A stretch of DNA of 64,000 nt from NCBI GenBank assembly GCA_002746535.1, contig NVWA01000018.1:34960-98959 (forward strand), read 5' to 3'. Below the pieces are notes generated by a model. The model was not told the DNA's origin. It ran no database searches and saw only the letters and a list, made by a program, of their open reading frames with translations. The position numbers and the translations under genes are program-made. The stretch comes from Planctomycetota bacterium. GTDB taxonomy: Bacteria; Planctomycetota; GCA-2746535. Below are positions 29,491 through 38,582 of this stretch, piece after piece. Numbering within the stretch: position 1 is the first letter of the stretch; the number at the start of each line of letters is the position of its first letter.

Positions 29491-31281
29491 TTACACTTTT
29501 ATTTCCCATTTTATTTTCCCGTTTTTCTCCGGGTTAATAAATTGTGTTGAAATAAGATTAATAAAATACGGTGGTTCGAAATATTCTTTTTCAAACAAAG
29601 GGCCATAAGACTGAAGCTGCCTAATACCAGTTCTAATTCTTGTTTCACCATATTCTGGAATTGAAACTGTTATGATTGGTTTCTGATCATTATTTAGGAT
29701 TTTGATAGATTCAATTTTATCTGTTAGACCGGGATCACGACCATCTATATTTTTTTTATTGATAGACAAACTTTGATCTCTCCATAAAACTAACGGTAAT
29801 TGAAGGTATAGTTTTTGAATATTTAACAATTCCCATTCAACTGAAAATTCAAAATGATTATCATCAATCGCTTTATTAACCCAATGGAAAGTACCATTTC
29901 CAAATATTTGTGTAAGTTCACTTGCACCATCTTTAAACTCTGAAGAAACCGCCCTACAAATATAAAGCGATTTTGCTTTACGACCACCTCTAGCCCTTGA
30001 AGGTTCAACGTATCCAAATTCACACTCGATATCTTCATTAACGGTATGCACAACATTTGCCAATGGAGTACTCAACCCACCCACATTATGCCCACCACCA
30101 ATAATGACCCCATATTCTTTATGCCATAATTCTAACCTTGATTGGCGTTCTAATCTAAAAACACTATGAGCGGCTCTTGGGATATCAGTATTTTGAGAAC
30201 TCGTTGCTAATACCCAATCATTATCTCGAATTAACATTCCATTAAATTCTGTTGAATGATTTATCAATTTAACCTGAGGTTCATCGATAGGTAACGAACT
30301 ATTTTCTATATTTTCAAGGCCATACTTAGAAAAATAGATTAGGCTATCAGCGATATTAAAAGAGGAGAAGAAAGCATACCAATTACTATTACCTAAATAT
30401 TTTTTATTACTAAGATGGCCATGATCATTCCATAGATCAATTCCACGTTGATTTAAAGTTGCTCCTTGAGGATGCAATTCCAATCCAGGTATAACTGGTG
30501 AAAACATCATTAATGAAGTGCTTTGGCGACCATCAAAAGCTCCAACAGTTGTACCATCAGGGAAGGTCCAAGTTGACATAAACTCCGAAAGATTTTTAGC
30601 AGCCTCTTCAATTAAGGGATCATTGGACATTTTTGACAGCCAAGCCATGGGCATTAACATCAATTGATTATATTTCATGGATGGACCATGATGTGTGGAT
30701 TCTTCCCAAAAGTTTTCTTTTGTTTTACACTTTAACAATTGATGCATTAAAAATAGAGATGCTTCTTTCCAATCTTCTCTTCCATAAGTTTCACCTGCTA
30801 GGTATAGATACATACAACGCCAGGATTCATGATTAAAGGCGGTGAAAAACATAGGCTCATGCATTCCATGGTCAGCGTATATCTCAACATATGCTTTTGC
30901 CCGTTCTTTTAAATCATCTGAGATAAAGTCCTTTAGAATAGTCGTCACCCTAATAACTGTATATGGCAACCATTCTGAGTTTATCTCTGTTAGCTCCCAT
31001 TCACCTTGTTCATTCTTTTTTAATTGATCAAGGAACATTTCGATTAAAGTAATGGCATCGTCTTTAACCCACTCCTGACCTTTCAAAATATTTTTTGGAT
31101 GATCCAATGTATATAAAAGGGCAAAGCAGGTAGCTGGTAATTTATAATTTGTTTCAGAAAAGTCATTTACTCCCAAACTTGGGTTCTCTGACTTAGTAGA
31201 TGTTATAATTTCCGGTAAAAGTTCATGAACTATGTTCACAAAATTAATTTGGTGTTCAATTAAACCTTCAATTATATCCAA
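29491..31281 (-). CDS. Heparinase II/III-like protein (alpha/alpha toroid plus beta-sandwich)
   Basis: This 596-residue protein has a helical N-terminal half (about 1-330) with Trp/His/Tyr-rich pockets (HESWRCMYLYLAGETYG; WEESTHHGPSMKYNQLM; PDGTTVGAFDGRQ). A beta-rich C-terminal half follows (about 350-596). That two-part build fits polysaccharide lyases of the heparinase II/III and alginate lyase type. The catalytic Tyr, His and Asn could be within the listed segments, but I cannot assign them. There is no signal peptide, which suggests work on imported oligosaccharides. It is convergent with the GATase-like gene. A different glycan-active family with the same fold is possible. Confidence 0.55.
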   Translation of the reverse strand: MDIIEGLIEHQINFVNIVHELLPEIITSTKSENPSLGVNDFSETNYKLPATCFALLYTLDHPKNILKGQEWVKDDAITLIEMFLDQLKKNEQGEWELTEINSEWLPYTVIRVTTILKDFISDDLKERAKAYVEIYADHGMHEPMFFTAFNHESWRCMYLYLAGETYGREDWKEASLFLMHQLLKCKTKENFWEESTHHGPSMKYNQLMLMPMAWLSKMSNDPLIEEAAKNLSEFMSTWTFPDGTTVGAFDGRQSTSLMMFSPVIPGLELHPQGATLNQRGIDLWNDHGHLSNKKYLGNSNWYAFFSSFNIADSLIYFSKYGLENIENSSLPIDEPQVKLINHSTEFNGMLIRDNDWVLATSSQNTDIPRAAHSVFRLERQSRLELWHKEYGVIIGGGHNVGGLSTPLANVVHTVNEDIECEFGYVEPSRARGGRKAKSLYICRAVSSEFKDGASELTQIFGNGTFHWVNKAIDDNHFEFSVEWELLNIQKLYLQLPLVLWRDQSLSINKKNIDGRDPGLTDKIESIKILNNDQKPIITVSIPEYGETRIRTGIRQLQSYGPLFEKEYFEPPYFINLISTQFINPEKNGKIKWEIKV

Positions 31282-31471
31282 AATACTCTCCTTATTAAAA
31301 AAGTGGATTCTAACACTTATTAATTGGAATTTATTTATTTAAGAAAAGACATTTTCATTAAAGGTTTATTTTCACTTTTGAGACACGCAACGGATACTTT
31401 TAAATTTATTCACAAATCCGAACACTTATTGATATAGACTTTAAATATAAAAGGGTAGTGCTAAGAGATTA

Positions 31472-32296
31472 CTAATTAGGTTTCTCTGGAAATTTGCCGT
31501 TCAAAGCATTCTTGATAATACGAATCAAAACTGGGTGAAAATTATTTTTTGTTACCCAAAATAAAAACCCATGGTCTTCTTTAACAATTTCTTTTAAAAG
31601 ACGTCCTTTATGTTTACCCGAATTCAAGATGACTTCACCAAATTGCCATTTTAAAAATCGTTCTGGATCAACATAAGGTGAACCTGCATTAACACAATAA
31701 TCGGCAATTTCGTCAAATGAATCGGGAATATCTTCATGTTTTTTCATTTGGGATAAAAACACTTCTATCGTAGCAATATTATCCGCCCTTGCCCCATGTG
31801 CATCTGTTAATTCTTTGTCACAATAATGTTGGTAAGCAGTTGATAAATTTCTTTTATTATTTTTGATATATATTTGAAATGGATCTATAACTTTTACTCG
31901 ACCCAGGTCAAATTTTATATCAATCTTTTTAAATTCATTAAACAGAATTCTCAAATCAAAGCGAGCAACGTTATAACCACCAAAATCGGCACCCTCAAAA
32001 AATGAAAATAAATCTTTGGCAATTTTTTTAAAACTAGGTGCTTGACTTAAATCATTATTAGTAAAACCATGAATTAAAGTTGATTCAGGCGGAATTTTTT
32101 CAGTTGGATTTACTTGTGCATAAAAGCTATCTTTTTCTTTATTTGGCAAAAATTTTAAACAGTGGATTTCTATAATTCGATCAATTTGAGGATCAGGACC
32201 TGTAGCTTCAATATCGAGAAAAATTAAAGGATTTTTTAATTCAAAAGGTAATTCTAGTGAGTTTTCAATCTCGTTGATTTCATTTGATCTAATCAA
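31472..32296 (-). CDS. DEDDh 3'-5' exonuclease with DUF3820 tail
   Basis: This is a DnaQ/RNase T-type exonuclease. Exo I is FLDIEATGPD (D28, E30), Exo II is YNVARFDLRIL, and Exo III contains HGARADN with His and Asp in place. The last 60 residues (SGKHKGRLLKEIVKEDHGFLFW) match the small DUF3820 domain, often fused to or next to such nucleases. Length is 274 residues. It may proofread DNA or degrade oligonucleotides; it is not necessarily the replicative epsilon subunit. A 127-residue protein gene precedes it by 21 bases on the same strand. Confidence 0.85.
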   Translation of the reverse strand: MIRSNEINEIENSLELPFELKNPLIFLDIEATGPDPQIDRIIEIHCLKFLPNKEKDSFYAQVNPTEKIPPESTLIHGFTNNDLSQAPSFKKIAKDLFSFFEGADFGGYNVARFDLRILFNEFKKIDIKFDLGRVKVIDPFQIYIKNNKRNLSTAYQHYCDKELTDAHGARADNIATIEVFLSQMKKHEDIPDSFDEIADYCVNAGSPYVDPERFLKWQFGEVILNSGKHKGRLLKEIVKEDHGFLFWVTKNNFHPVLIRIIKNALNGKFPEKPN

Positions 32297-32317
32297 ATGG
32301 AAATTCCAAAATAATAA

Positions 32318-32701
32318 TTATTTAGATAAAGGGTCTATTATTTTACGATCATGAGAAATAAAGTCATTAGATTTGGCAAATTGAATTTTAAAATCTCTTA
32401 ATGCTATTTCATAATAACGTGTCGCACTAGCGATATATCTATTTATATTTTGGATAGAAGCATCTTTCTTTTTGGATAACTTAATAACTTCTCCCAATTC
32501 TAACTTAGCTTTCTCAAGTAAAGTGGCTGTTTTAAAATCTTTAAACACCGTATTAATATATTTTTCAAATCTAATAATTGTTTTGATCGTTTTTTTTATA
32601 TTTTGCTCTTTTTCTCGCATCGGAGCGTTTTTTATACATTCAATATTTTCCGAAAATTCGTTAAAGTAAACTGACATATCAAGACTGGATAGTTGTACCA
32701 T
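32318..32701 (-). CDS. Hypothetical helical protein upstream of the exonuclease
   Basis: I do not recognise this 127-residue protein. It is rich in Lys, Ile and Glu and appears to be almost entirely helical, with two likely helix-pair regions (about 17-60 and 62-115). There are no membrane segments and only one Cys. The position 21 bases upstream of the DEDDh exonuclease, same strand, suggests one transcript and perhaps a partner role. The start ATG could instead be the second Met (residue 9) in LDMSVYFNEF. It is probably real because the antisense frame is shorter and less protein-like. Confidence 0.6.
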   Translation of the reverse strand: MVQLSSLDMSVYFNEFSENIECIKNAPMREKEQNIKKTIKTIIRFEKYINTVFKDFKTATLLEKAKLELGEVIKLSKKKDASIQNINRYIASATRYYEIALRDFKIQFAKSNDFISHDRKIIDPLSK

Positions 32702-33110
32702 AAAAGCCTTTCTAAATTAGAAGTTTATTATTCTGTTTATCATGTAATAAAAAAGATCGGGATTCTACATTTCTTTGAAATATGTCAAAATTAATTTTTG
32801 CTAGAGTGCTATGAAACTATCATTTCGCTACATTTTTATGGTTTTTTAATTAAATTACTCGATCCAGTTTTCAAATAATAAAGTATTTTATTAATTAAAA
32901 AAAGACAAAACATTCCAATTTTACAAAGTAATTAAGGACTCTTTTAATCTTAAAACAATACTTTCCACTTATAATAATTATTTCCTCTCAAGAGCATATT
33001 TTGCTTAGAATTCAAATTTGAGACTATTTGAATAAAAGACTGAGATTCTTGATTCTTAATGACCTGGATATAAGTTAATGTTCAATTTTTATCTAATTTG
33101 AAAGATCTTA
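32702..33110. other. 409-base non-coding AT-rich spacer
   Basis: This spacer separates two divergently transcribed units (the helical protein/exonuclease pair and the MFS-HEAT gene), so it should hold two promoters. I see no gene, RNA fold, repeat or clear promoter pair in it, only general A/T richness. Confidence 0.5.
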
Positions 33111-35333
33111 TTGTCTAAACATGAAACTTTATCTGCCATTCAGCGAGAAAAAGGACAGACATACGCCATTTTAACAAATCTATTTGGCCGATTTAATAAT
33201 TACATAATCCTCGGTGCCATTTTAATGCTATTTTGCAATGATGTATTGAAATTTAATTCTAAGGAAATCGGGAAAATTTTAGCCATATTACCGTTGATCG
33301 GAGTCGTTAAATTTTTATTTTTAAAACAAATCGAATCATTTGGGAAAACAAAAACTCTAACAGCTTCAATAATTTTATCTTTCTTACCATTGGTCATATT
33401 ATTTCTGACACCAGTCTCTTCTTTAACATTCTGGATTTTTATTCTTTTAATTAGTGCCTATAAATTATTTCTTGAACTAGGGCCATCTACGGTTTGGCAA
33501 CCAATTATGAGAGAAATAACAACCGTCAATGATCGAGGTGTTTTTTTCTCAAAAATGAGGTTCACATTTACGTTTTTTGGTTCCATCACAGTTGCCATCG
33601 TATCATTTTGGATTGGTGAAACCATAACAGAAAGACAATATAAAATATTAATTTTCATAGTCCTATTAGGAACAACCAATAAGTTATTCTGGGCTTTAAA
33701 ATTATCTAAATTAACAATTAAAAATAATATAACCTCCCAAAGTGAAAATGGCAACTCATGGGATGGATTGAAAAATGCCATTAAAACCTCTTCACTTTTA
33801 AGACGTCCACTCTTAATCAATAGCTTACTTCAATTAGCCAGCTTCCCACTATTCATTTTATATATGAAAAACATGTTGTTATTTCCTTCAAATTTAATTT
33901 CCTTTTATATATTCATTACTCTATTGGGAAGCTCCATCACCTTTTTGATTTGGGGAAAAATTGCTGATGCCATTGGATTCAGACCAATGCTTACAGGCTT
34001 ACTACTCATAAATATAATCGCCACACCATTAATTATTTTTGTAAATCCGTTATCAAATACATTTGATTCTATATGGAATTTAAACAGAGGAGATCTTTTA
34101 TCAATATCTATATTGTTTTCATCTGCATTAATTCAAGGTGCACTAGCGGCGGGTACAGGAATCGCTATGACTTCTATTCAACATTTTTATGTAAAACAAA
34201 AAGAGTCCCTATATGCAATGAACGTACAAGCTTTTGTCAGCATGGTGCTCATCTCAATTACCTTTTATTTGTCCGGTTGGTATTTACAAGAATGGGCAAT
34301 ACCGATGGGATCTTGGCCCGTTTTTAATGAACTAATTCATTTAGACTATATCAAAATTTTTCATCTAATTATTATTATTCCATTACTAATAATCATCTTA
34401 ATTCAGGTTCAAAAAATTGTAAACACAAAACCATATTACAGTGTCACAGACTTTTTTTCATCTATCAAAGATCTACCCTATCAAAACTTATTGAATCAAA
34501 GAAAACTATATCATCTTGATGAAATAAGTAGACGCGATACAGCGCAATGGTTTGGGCAACACCCATCGCCCCTTTCAGTTGGCCCATTAATAGAATTTTT
34601 AACTGACCCTTCTTATGAAGTTAGAATTGAAGCTATCAGAAGTTTAGCAAAAACAAATTCAGAACAAGCTGCAGAATTTTTACTAGAACAATTTTCACAA
34701 GAAGAAAAAAGACAATTATGGGGAATTATGGCTTGGGCTCTTGGAGAATTAAACTATCAAAAAGCTATCCCAATGTTGATGCAGCGCATAAAGCCCCAAG
34801 CTCCCGTGCGAGTACGAGCGATGGCAGCTCGTGCCCTGGGAAAATTAAAAGCTTTTGAATCAAAAAAAGTTTTGCACAATGAATTATTAAACTTGGATGA
34901 GCCAAGTCTTCATATCGTTGCTTCACTAACAAAAGCTCTCATAGATCTTGATGCTAAGGAATATGCAAAAGATATTCTTTACTCAATCTATAGATTAAGA
35001 GAACGTGAAGAAAGATATGAAATTATTTATAATATATGTGATTGGCTAGAGATTAACAACGAATGGATATTAAGGTCTAAACCTGAGTCAACATCAAGTG
35101 ATTCTTTAAAAGAATTTATTGAAAGAATGTCGGATGGCTGGAAGAATAAATTCAAATCTGAAATTCAAATACTAAATAATCGCGATAAAACCCAATTATT
35201 GGAGCTTCTCAAAGAAGAAATGAAATTAATTAATCCCGAAAACCCAAGCTACCAATTATTCAAGATACTAGAGGGTGAAAATGATTGGTCGCCACTATGC
35301 ATCATAGCCATTGCTTGGTTATTACTTCATTAA
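33111..35333 (+). CDS. MFS transporter fused to HEAT repeats
   Basis: The first 440 residues are a 12-helix-type transporter of the major facilitator superfamily, starting with a typical LFGRFNNYIILGAILMLF helix and an even spread of hydrophobic segments. Residues of about 490-620 are HEAT/PBS-lyase-type repeats, for example PSYEVRIEAIRSLAKT and APVRVRAMAARALGKL, which form a helical scaffold. The final 120 residues are charged and helical. The substrate cannot be told. The start is TTG at 33111; there is no in-frame ATG before the first membrane helix, so the TTG is needed. The fused cytosolic repeats could bind a regulator or partner protein. The gene stands alone, 144 bases before the ABC genes. 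Confidence 0.8.
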   Translation: MSKHETLSAIQREKGQTYAILTNLFGRFNNYIILGAILMLFCNDVLKFNSKEIGKILAILPLIGVVKFLFLKQIESFGKTKTLTASIILSFLPLVILFLTPVSSLTFWIFILLISAYKLFLELGPSTVWQPIMREITTVNDRGVFFSKMRFTFTFFGSITVAIVSFWIGETITERQYKILIFIVLLGTTNKLFWALKLSKLTIKNNITSQSENGNSWDGLKNAIKTSSLLRRPLLINSLLQLASFPLFILYMKNMLLFPSNLISFYIFITLLGSSITFLIWGKIADAIGFRPMLTGLLLINIIATPLIIFVNPLSNTFDSIWNLNRGDLLSISILFSSALIQGALAAGTGIAMTSIQHFYVKQKESLYAMNVQAFVSMVLISITFYLSGWYLQEWAIPMGSWPVFNELIHLDYIKIFHLIIIIPLLIIILIQVQKIVNTKPYYSVTDFFSSIKDLPYQNLLNQRKLYHLDEISRRDTAQWFGQHPSPLSVGPLIEFLTDPSYEVRIEAIRSLAKTNSEQAAEFLLEQFSQEEKRQLWGIMAWALGELNYQKAIPMLMQRIKPQAPVRVRAMAARALGKLKAFESKKVLHNELLNLDEPSLHIVASLTKALIDLDAKEYAKDILYSIYRLREREERYEIIYNICDWLEINNEWILRSKPESTSSDSLKEFIERMSDGWKNKFKSEIQILNNRDKTQLLELLKEEMKLINPENPSYQLFKILEGENDWSPLCIIAIAWLLLH

Positions 35334-35477
35334 CTAGATGAAGCACAAAAATAAATATCCTATTTTTTTATAAATGATAAGAAGCTTTTCTAATAAATCA
35401 GGACATTTTTCGTTATTGTGTATCAACTAAGGCTGGCTATAATTCTGCCCTTTTAATGTAACTGAGAAATATTAAAC

Positions 35478-36398
35478 ATGACTCATATTAAACTGGAAAG
35501 TATTTCAAAATCTTTCGGTTCAAATCAAATATTATCAGATATTAAATTAGATATTAATGCCGGTGAGTGCTTCGCAATTGTGGGCTCAAATGGAAAAGGC
35601 AAAACAACTCTATTAAGAATTATTGCAGGGATAGTTAATCCAAATCAAGGAGATGTTTTATTTGATGGAATTTCCCTAAAAAAAAATAAAGCAAAAATCC
35701 AAAAAAAAATAGGTTATTTTCCTGAAAAACCAAATCTATACGACAACATGAATATCAAAGAGAATCTACATTTTTTTGCAAGTTTAAAAAACCTACCAAA
35801 GAAACAAGTTGAAGAAGAAATTAATACTTGGACACATCAATTGCAATTACTTAGTGATGTCGATAAAAAAGTATCTACCTTATCTCAAGGAGCTCAATAC
35901 AAAGTCTCCTTTATCAGATGTTTACTTGGCTCCCCAGATGTTATTTTATTAGATGAACCAAATGCCACGATTGACAACGACACTCTTTTGGGATTAAAAA
36001 AAGAGCTAGTCAATTTAAAAAAAAATGGCAAAACAATTGTTGTGATTTCACACCAACTTTCTTTCATTGACAAATTGGCCGATAGAATTGGTTTTCTACA
36101 AAATCAACTTAGAACAATTTTATCCAGTGATGAATTATACAATTTAAACAAAAGGCCATTACTTGAAATCGATTGCGAGATGATTGCAGACGATTGTTTA
36201 GAAGAGCTGATTAAATTTCACCCAGATTTACAATTAAACAAAGACAAGACCCACCTAAGAATTGAACTCAAAGAAAACAATTCGAATCACAATGATTTTA
36301 TCACCAAGATGATTCAAATGGGCGTTAAAGTAAAACAATTCCATGAAGTTCCAATTACACCAGAACAACTTTATAAAAAAGTACTTACGAAAGCATAA
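35478..36398 (+). CDS. ABC transporter ATP-binding protein
   Basis: This ATPase subunit has Walker A GSNGKGKTT, the Q-loop region KIGYFPEKPNLYDNM, a signature in STLSQGAQYKVS (LSQGA in place of LSGGQ), Walker B VILLDEPNATID and the switch His in VISHQL. The C-terminal 85 residues are an extra domain (DUF4162-like position), frequent in ABC-2 type exporters. Length is 306. Its membrane partner follows after 6 bases. Together they would export a lipid, glycan or small molecule, or act in cell-surface biogenesis; the substrate is unknown. Variant signature and switch residues appear compatible with activity. Confidence 0.9.
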   Translation: MTHIKLESISKSFGSNQILSDIKLDINAGECFAIVGSNGKGKTTLLRIIAGIVNPNQGDVLFDGISLKKNKAKIQKKIGYFPEKPNLYDNMNIKENLHFFASLKNLPKKQVEEEINTWTHQLQLLSDVDKKVSTLSQGAQYKVSFIRCLLGSPDVILLDEPNATIDNDTLLGLKKELVNLKKNGKTIVVISHQLSFIDKLADRIGFLQNQLRTILSSDELYNLNKRPLLEIDCEMIADDCLEELIKFHPDLQLNKDKTHLRIELKENNSNHNDFITKMIQMGVKVKQFHEVPITPEQLYKKVLTKA

Positions 36399-36404
36399 AT
36401 CATA

Positions 36405-37712
36405 ATGTTGCAAATAGCTCTACAAAGTATCAAATATTTATTTAAAAATAAATTATTAACTCTTTTGATTATTCTATTTCCACTAATATGTAGTGCGGGA
36501 TTATCTTTTGGCCTTCAAGCTAGCCTTTTACCTTCCATTAAAAATTTGATTGAAAATAAGGGGAAGGATCAAGTTGAAAGCATCTCAAAATATGCTAAAG
36601 AATTGGCTTTAGAATTTAAAACTAATAATCCCAAAATGCATAAAGAACTTAAGATAAATCTCGAAGATAAATTCATCAAAAAAGATACACATAAAGTTGC
36701 ACAAACTATTGCTTTTCAATTTTCACAAACATTAATACCGACCTACCATCAACTTGTGGGCCGTAAATTAGCCAAAATAATGCAACGAACTAACAGCATT
36801 GTTCTGATCCTATTATCCATTTCTATATTACCAGCTCTTATCAGTGTTTTTCTAATTTCTCAAGAAAAACAAACGGGCACTTTGGAAGCCGTATTGGCAC
36901 AAGGCGTATCAAGTCAGAAATTTTTACTTGGTAAAATAGTAGCGGCTTTACTAATTAATTTATTAATTCTCTCAATAATTATCATCGGTTATGCCCTCGG
37001 GTCTTATCTATCAACTTCTGACCCAATATATTTTCAAGTGGTTTTTAATAAAATCACCATTCAATCAATACTCACAATTGGAATAACGGGCTCTTTAGCA
37101 ACATTAAGTTTTATGTTTTTAATTTGCACTTTGATTACAGAATTTAAAACACAAATATTCATAGCTTTTTTGGTTCCATTCATCAGCATAGGTTCATTTT
37201 TTGCATTGACCTCTTTAGAATTAGGCCATAGCTCTTTAGATGATTTAAATCAAAGCACACAGAAAATAAAAGCAAAAAGACCAACTTTGACTAAAGATCA
37301 ATCTGGATACCGATCCGAAAAACAAATGTACTTACAAACGTCAATGAAAGCAAAAATGATTGCCGAAAGAGAAATTCCAGACATTATTTTATCCTTTGCA
37401 TTTACCGAAGGATTTAAAGCCAGGTCTCTAATTAAAACTAAAATAATGACTTTAAATAATCAAATTAGAACCCTAAAAAGAAAAAATAATTCTGGTGGAA
37501 GAAACCCCGATTATGCAAAAAATGAAAAAAGGATGGAAGAAATTGCAGTTCTAATTCAAAAAAAAGAAGAACTTTCTAAACGAGTAATACGAGAAGACCC
37601 CAAAGCAAAAAGTTTTATCGAAATAATTCAATCAGCAGCACTTTGCTTTTTCATAGCAGCGCTTGCTTTCATATCTGCAACACTTTTATTTTCATTCCGA
37701 ATTAGAATCTAA
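36405..37712 (+). CDS. ABC-2-type membrane permease
   Basis: This is the membrane partner of the preceding ATPase. It has one N-terminal membrane helix (about 17-40), a soluble segment (about 45-125) and a cluster of four to five helices (about 130-290). A second charged soluble segment follows (about 295-405), then a last helix. The coupling segment EKQTGTLEAVLAQGVSSQKFLLGK (two parts of it are diagnostic: QTGTLE and LLGK) is typical of ABC-2 permeases with two extracytoplasmic regions. The substrate is unknown. It is followed by the aminotransferase gene after 3 bases, so it is in the same operon. Confidence 0.82.
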   Translation: MLQIALQSIKYLFKNKLLTLLIILFPLICSAGLSFGLQASLLPSIKNLIENKGKDQVESISKYAKELALEFKTNNPKMHKELKINLEDKFIKKDTHKVAQTIAFQFSQTLIPTYHQLVGRKLAKIMQRTNSIVLILLSISILPALISVFLISQEKQTGTLEAVLAQGVSSQKFLLGKIVAALLINLLILSIIIIGYALGSYLSTSDPIYFQVVFNKITIQSILTIGITGSLATLSFMFLICTLITEFKTQIFIAFLVPFISIGSFFALTSLELGHSSLDDLNQSTQKIKAKRPTLTKDQSGYRSEKQMYLQTSMKAKMIAEREIPDIILSFAFTEGFKARSLIKTKIMTLNNQIRTLKRKNNSGGRNPDYAKNEKRMEEIAVLIQKKEELSKRVIREDPKAKSFIEIIQSAALCFFIAALAFISATLLFSFRIRI

Positions 37713-37715
37713 AAC

Positions 37716-38582
37716 ATGTACCAAACAACGTTGTATAGAGTTGGTAAAAATGAATTAGATCAAGATGACCTGCAATCTTTATCTAAAATTGAAGCCTATG
37801 ATAGAGGCATACTATATGGCGATGGCATCTTCGAAACTATTTTAATCAAGAACAGAAAGCTCATTTTTTTTGATGCCCACATTAGAAGATTAAACATGGG
37901 ATTAAGAAGATTGAATATTACATTTAATATCCCAATACCTAGAATTAAAGAGTTTTTACTGGACGATATTCTTGACGCTGGTGAAAAAGCAGGAACCCTC
38001 AGATTAACAATTACAAGAGGTCCCAATAAAGGCCCTTTAACATTTTTCAAAACAGACAACCCTACCATAATTGTAGAAGTGAGGCCTATTTTAGAAACTC
38101 ATCCTGATGAAGTTGTTCTAATTACTGCCGCAGAAAGAAGAAATGAACGTTCACTTTTAGCAAGTCTTAAAACAATTAATTTTCTAGGAAATATAGCTGC
38201 AAAAGATGAAGCCTTGAGCGCAAAAGCTGATGAAGCACTACTATTAAATACCGTCGGGGAAGTTGCTGAATGCGCCTCTAGCAATTTATTTGCAGTCATA
38301 AATAATTCTTTGATTACACCTCCGCTAGAATCAGGAATCCTACCTGGAATTACAAGAAATATAGTTTTTAGTCTAGCCAGTAAATTGTCTTTAAAAGAAC
38401 AATCGAGGAAATTATTACCCAATGAATTAAAAATGGCATCTGAGATATTTATAACCAACTCTTCCCAAGGTATAACACCTGTAAAAGAATGGGATGGACA
38501 AAAGTTTCCTGGCAAAGAGGGCCCCATAGTCAAACAATTAATAAAAGCCTATGATCAGGAAATAGAAATGGAATCAAGATGA
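37716..38582 (+). CDS. pabC: Class IV aminotransferase, probable aminodeoxychorismate lyase (PabC)
   Basis: This is a PLP fold-type IV enzyme. The opening YDRGILYGDGIFETI (28-42) is the class signature. The PLP Lys is probably K152 in KTINFLGNIAAK. The segment EIFITNSSQGITPV near 245 has the TNS..G..PV form more usual in PabC than in branched-chain aminotransferases, which read TGTAAEV there. If so, it releases pyruvate from aminodeoxychorismate to give p-aminobenzoate, complementing the pabB gene at 2.35 kb. IlvE or D-amino acid transaminase remain possible. It sits between ABC-permease and Nif3-like genes with overlapping or near-touching ends. Confidence 0.72.
   Translation: MYQTTLYRVGKNELDQDDLQSLSKIEAYDRGILYGDGIFETILIKNRKLIFFDAHIRRLNMGLRRLNITFNIPIPRIKEFLLDDILDAGEKAGTLRLTITRGPNKGPLTFFKTDNPTIIVEVRPILETHPDEVVLITAAERRNERSLLASLKTINFLGNIAAKDEALSAKADEALLLNTVGEVAECASSNLFAVINNSLITPPLESGILPGITRNIVFSLASKLSLKEQSRKLLPNELKMASEIFITNSSQGITPVKEWDGQKFPGKEGPIVKQLIKAYDQEIEMESR

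Noticed and set aside
33458..33820. Minus-strand 120-residue ORF inside the MFS gene
   Set aside because: It is a shadow of the transporter coding frame, with no domain or start signal.
38099..38533. Minus-strand 144-residue ORF inside the pabC-like gene
   Set aside because: It is antisense to a gene with clear PLP-enzyme motifs.
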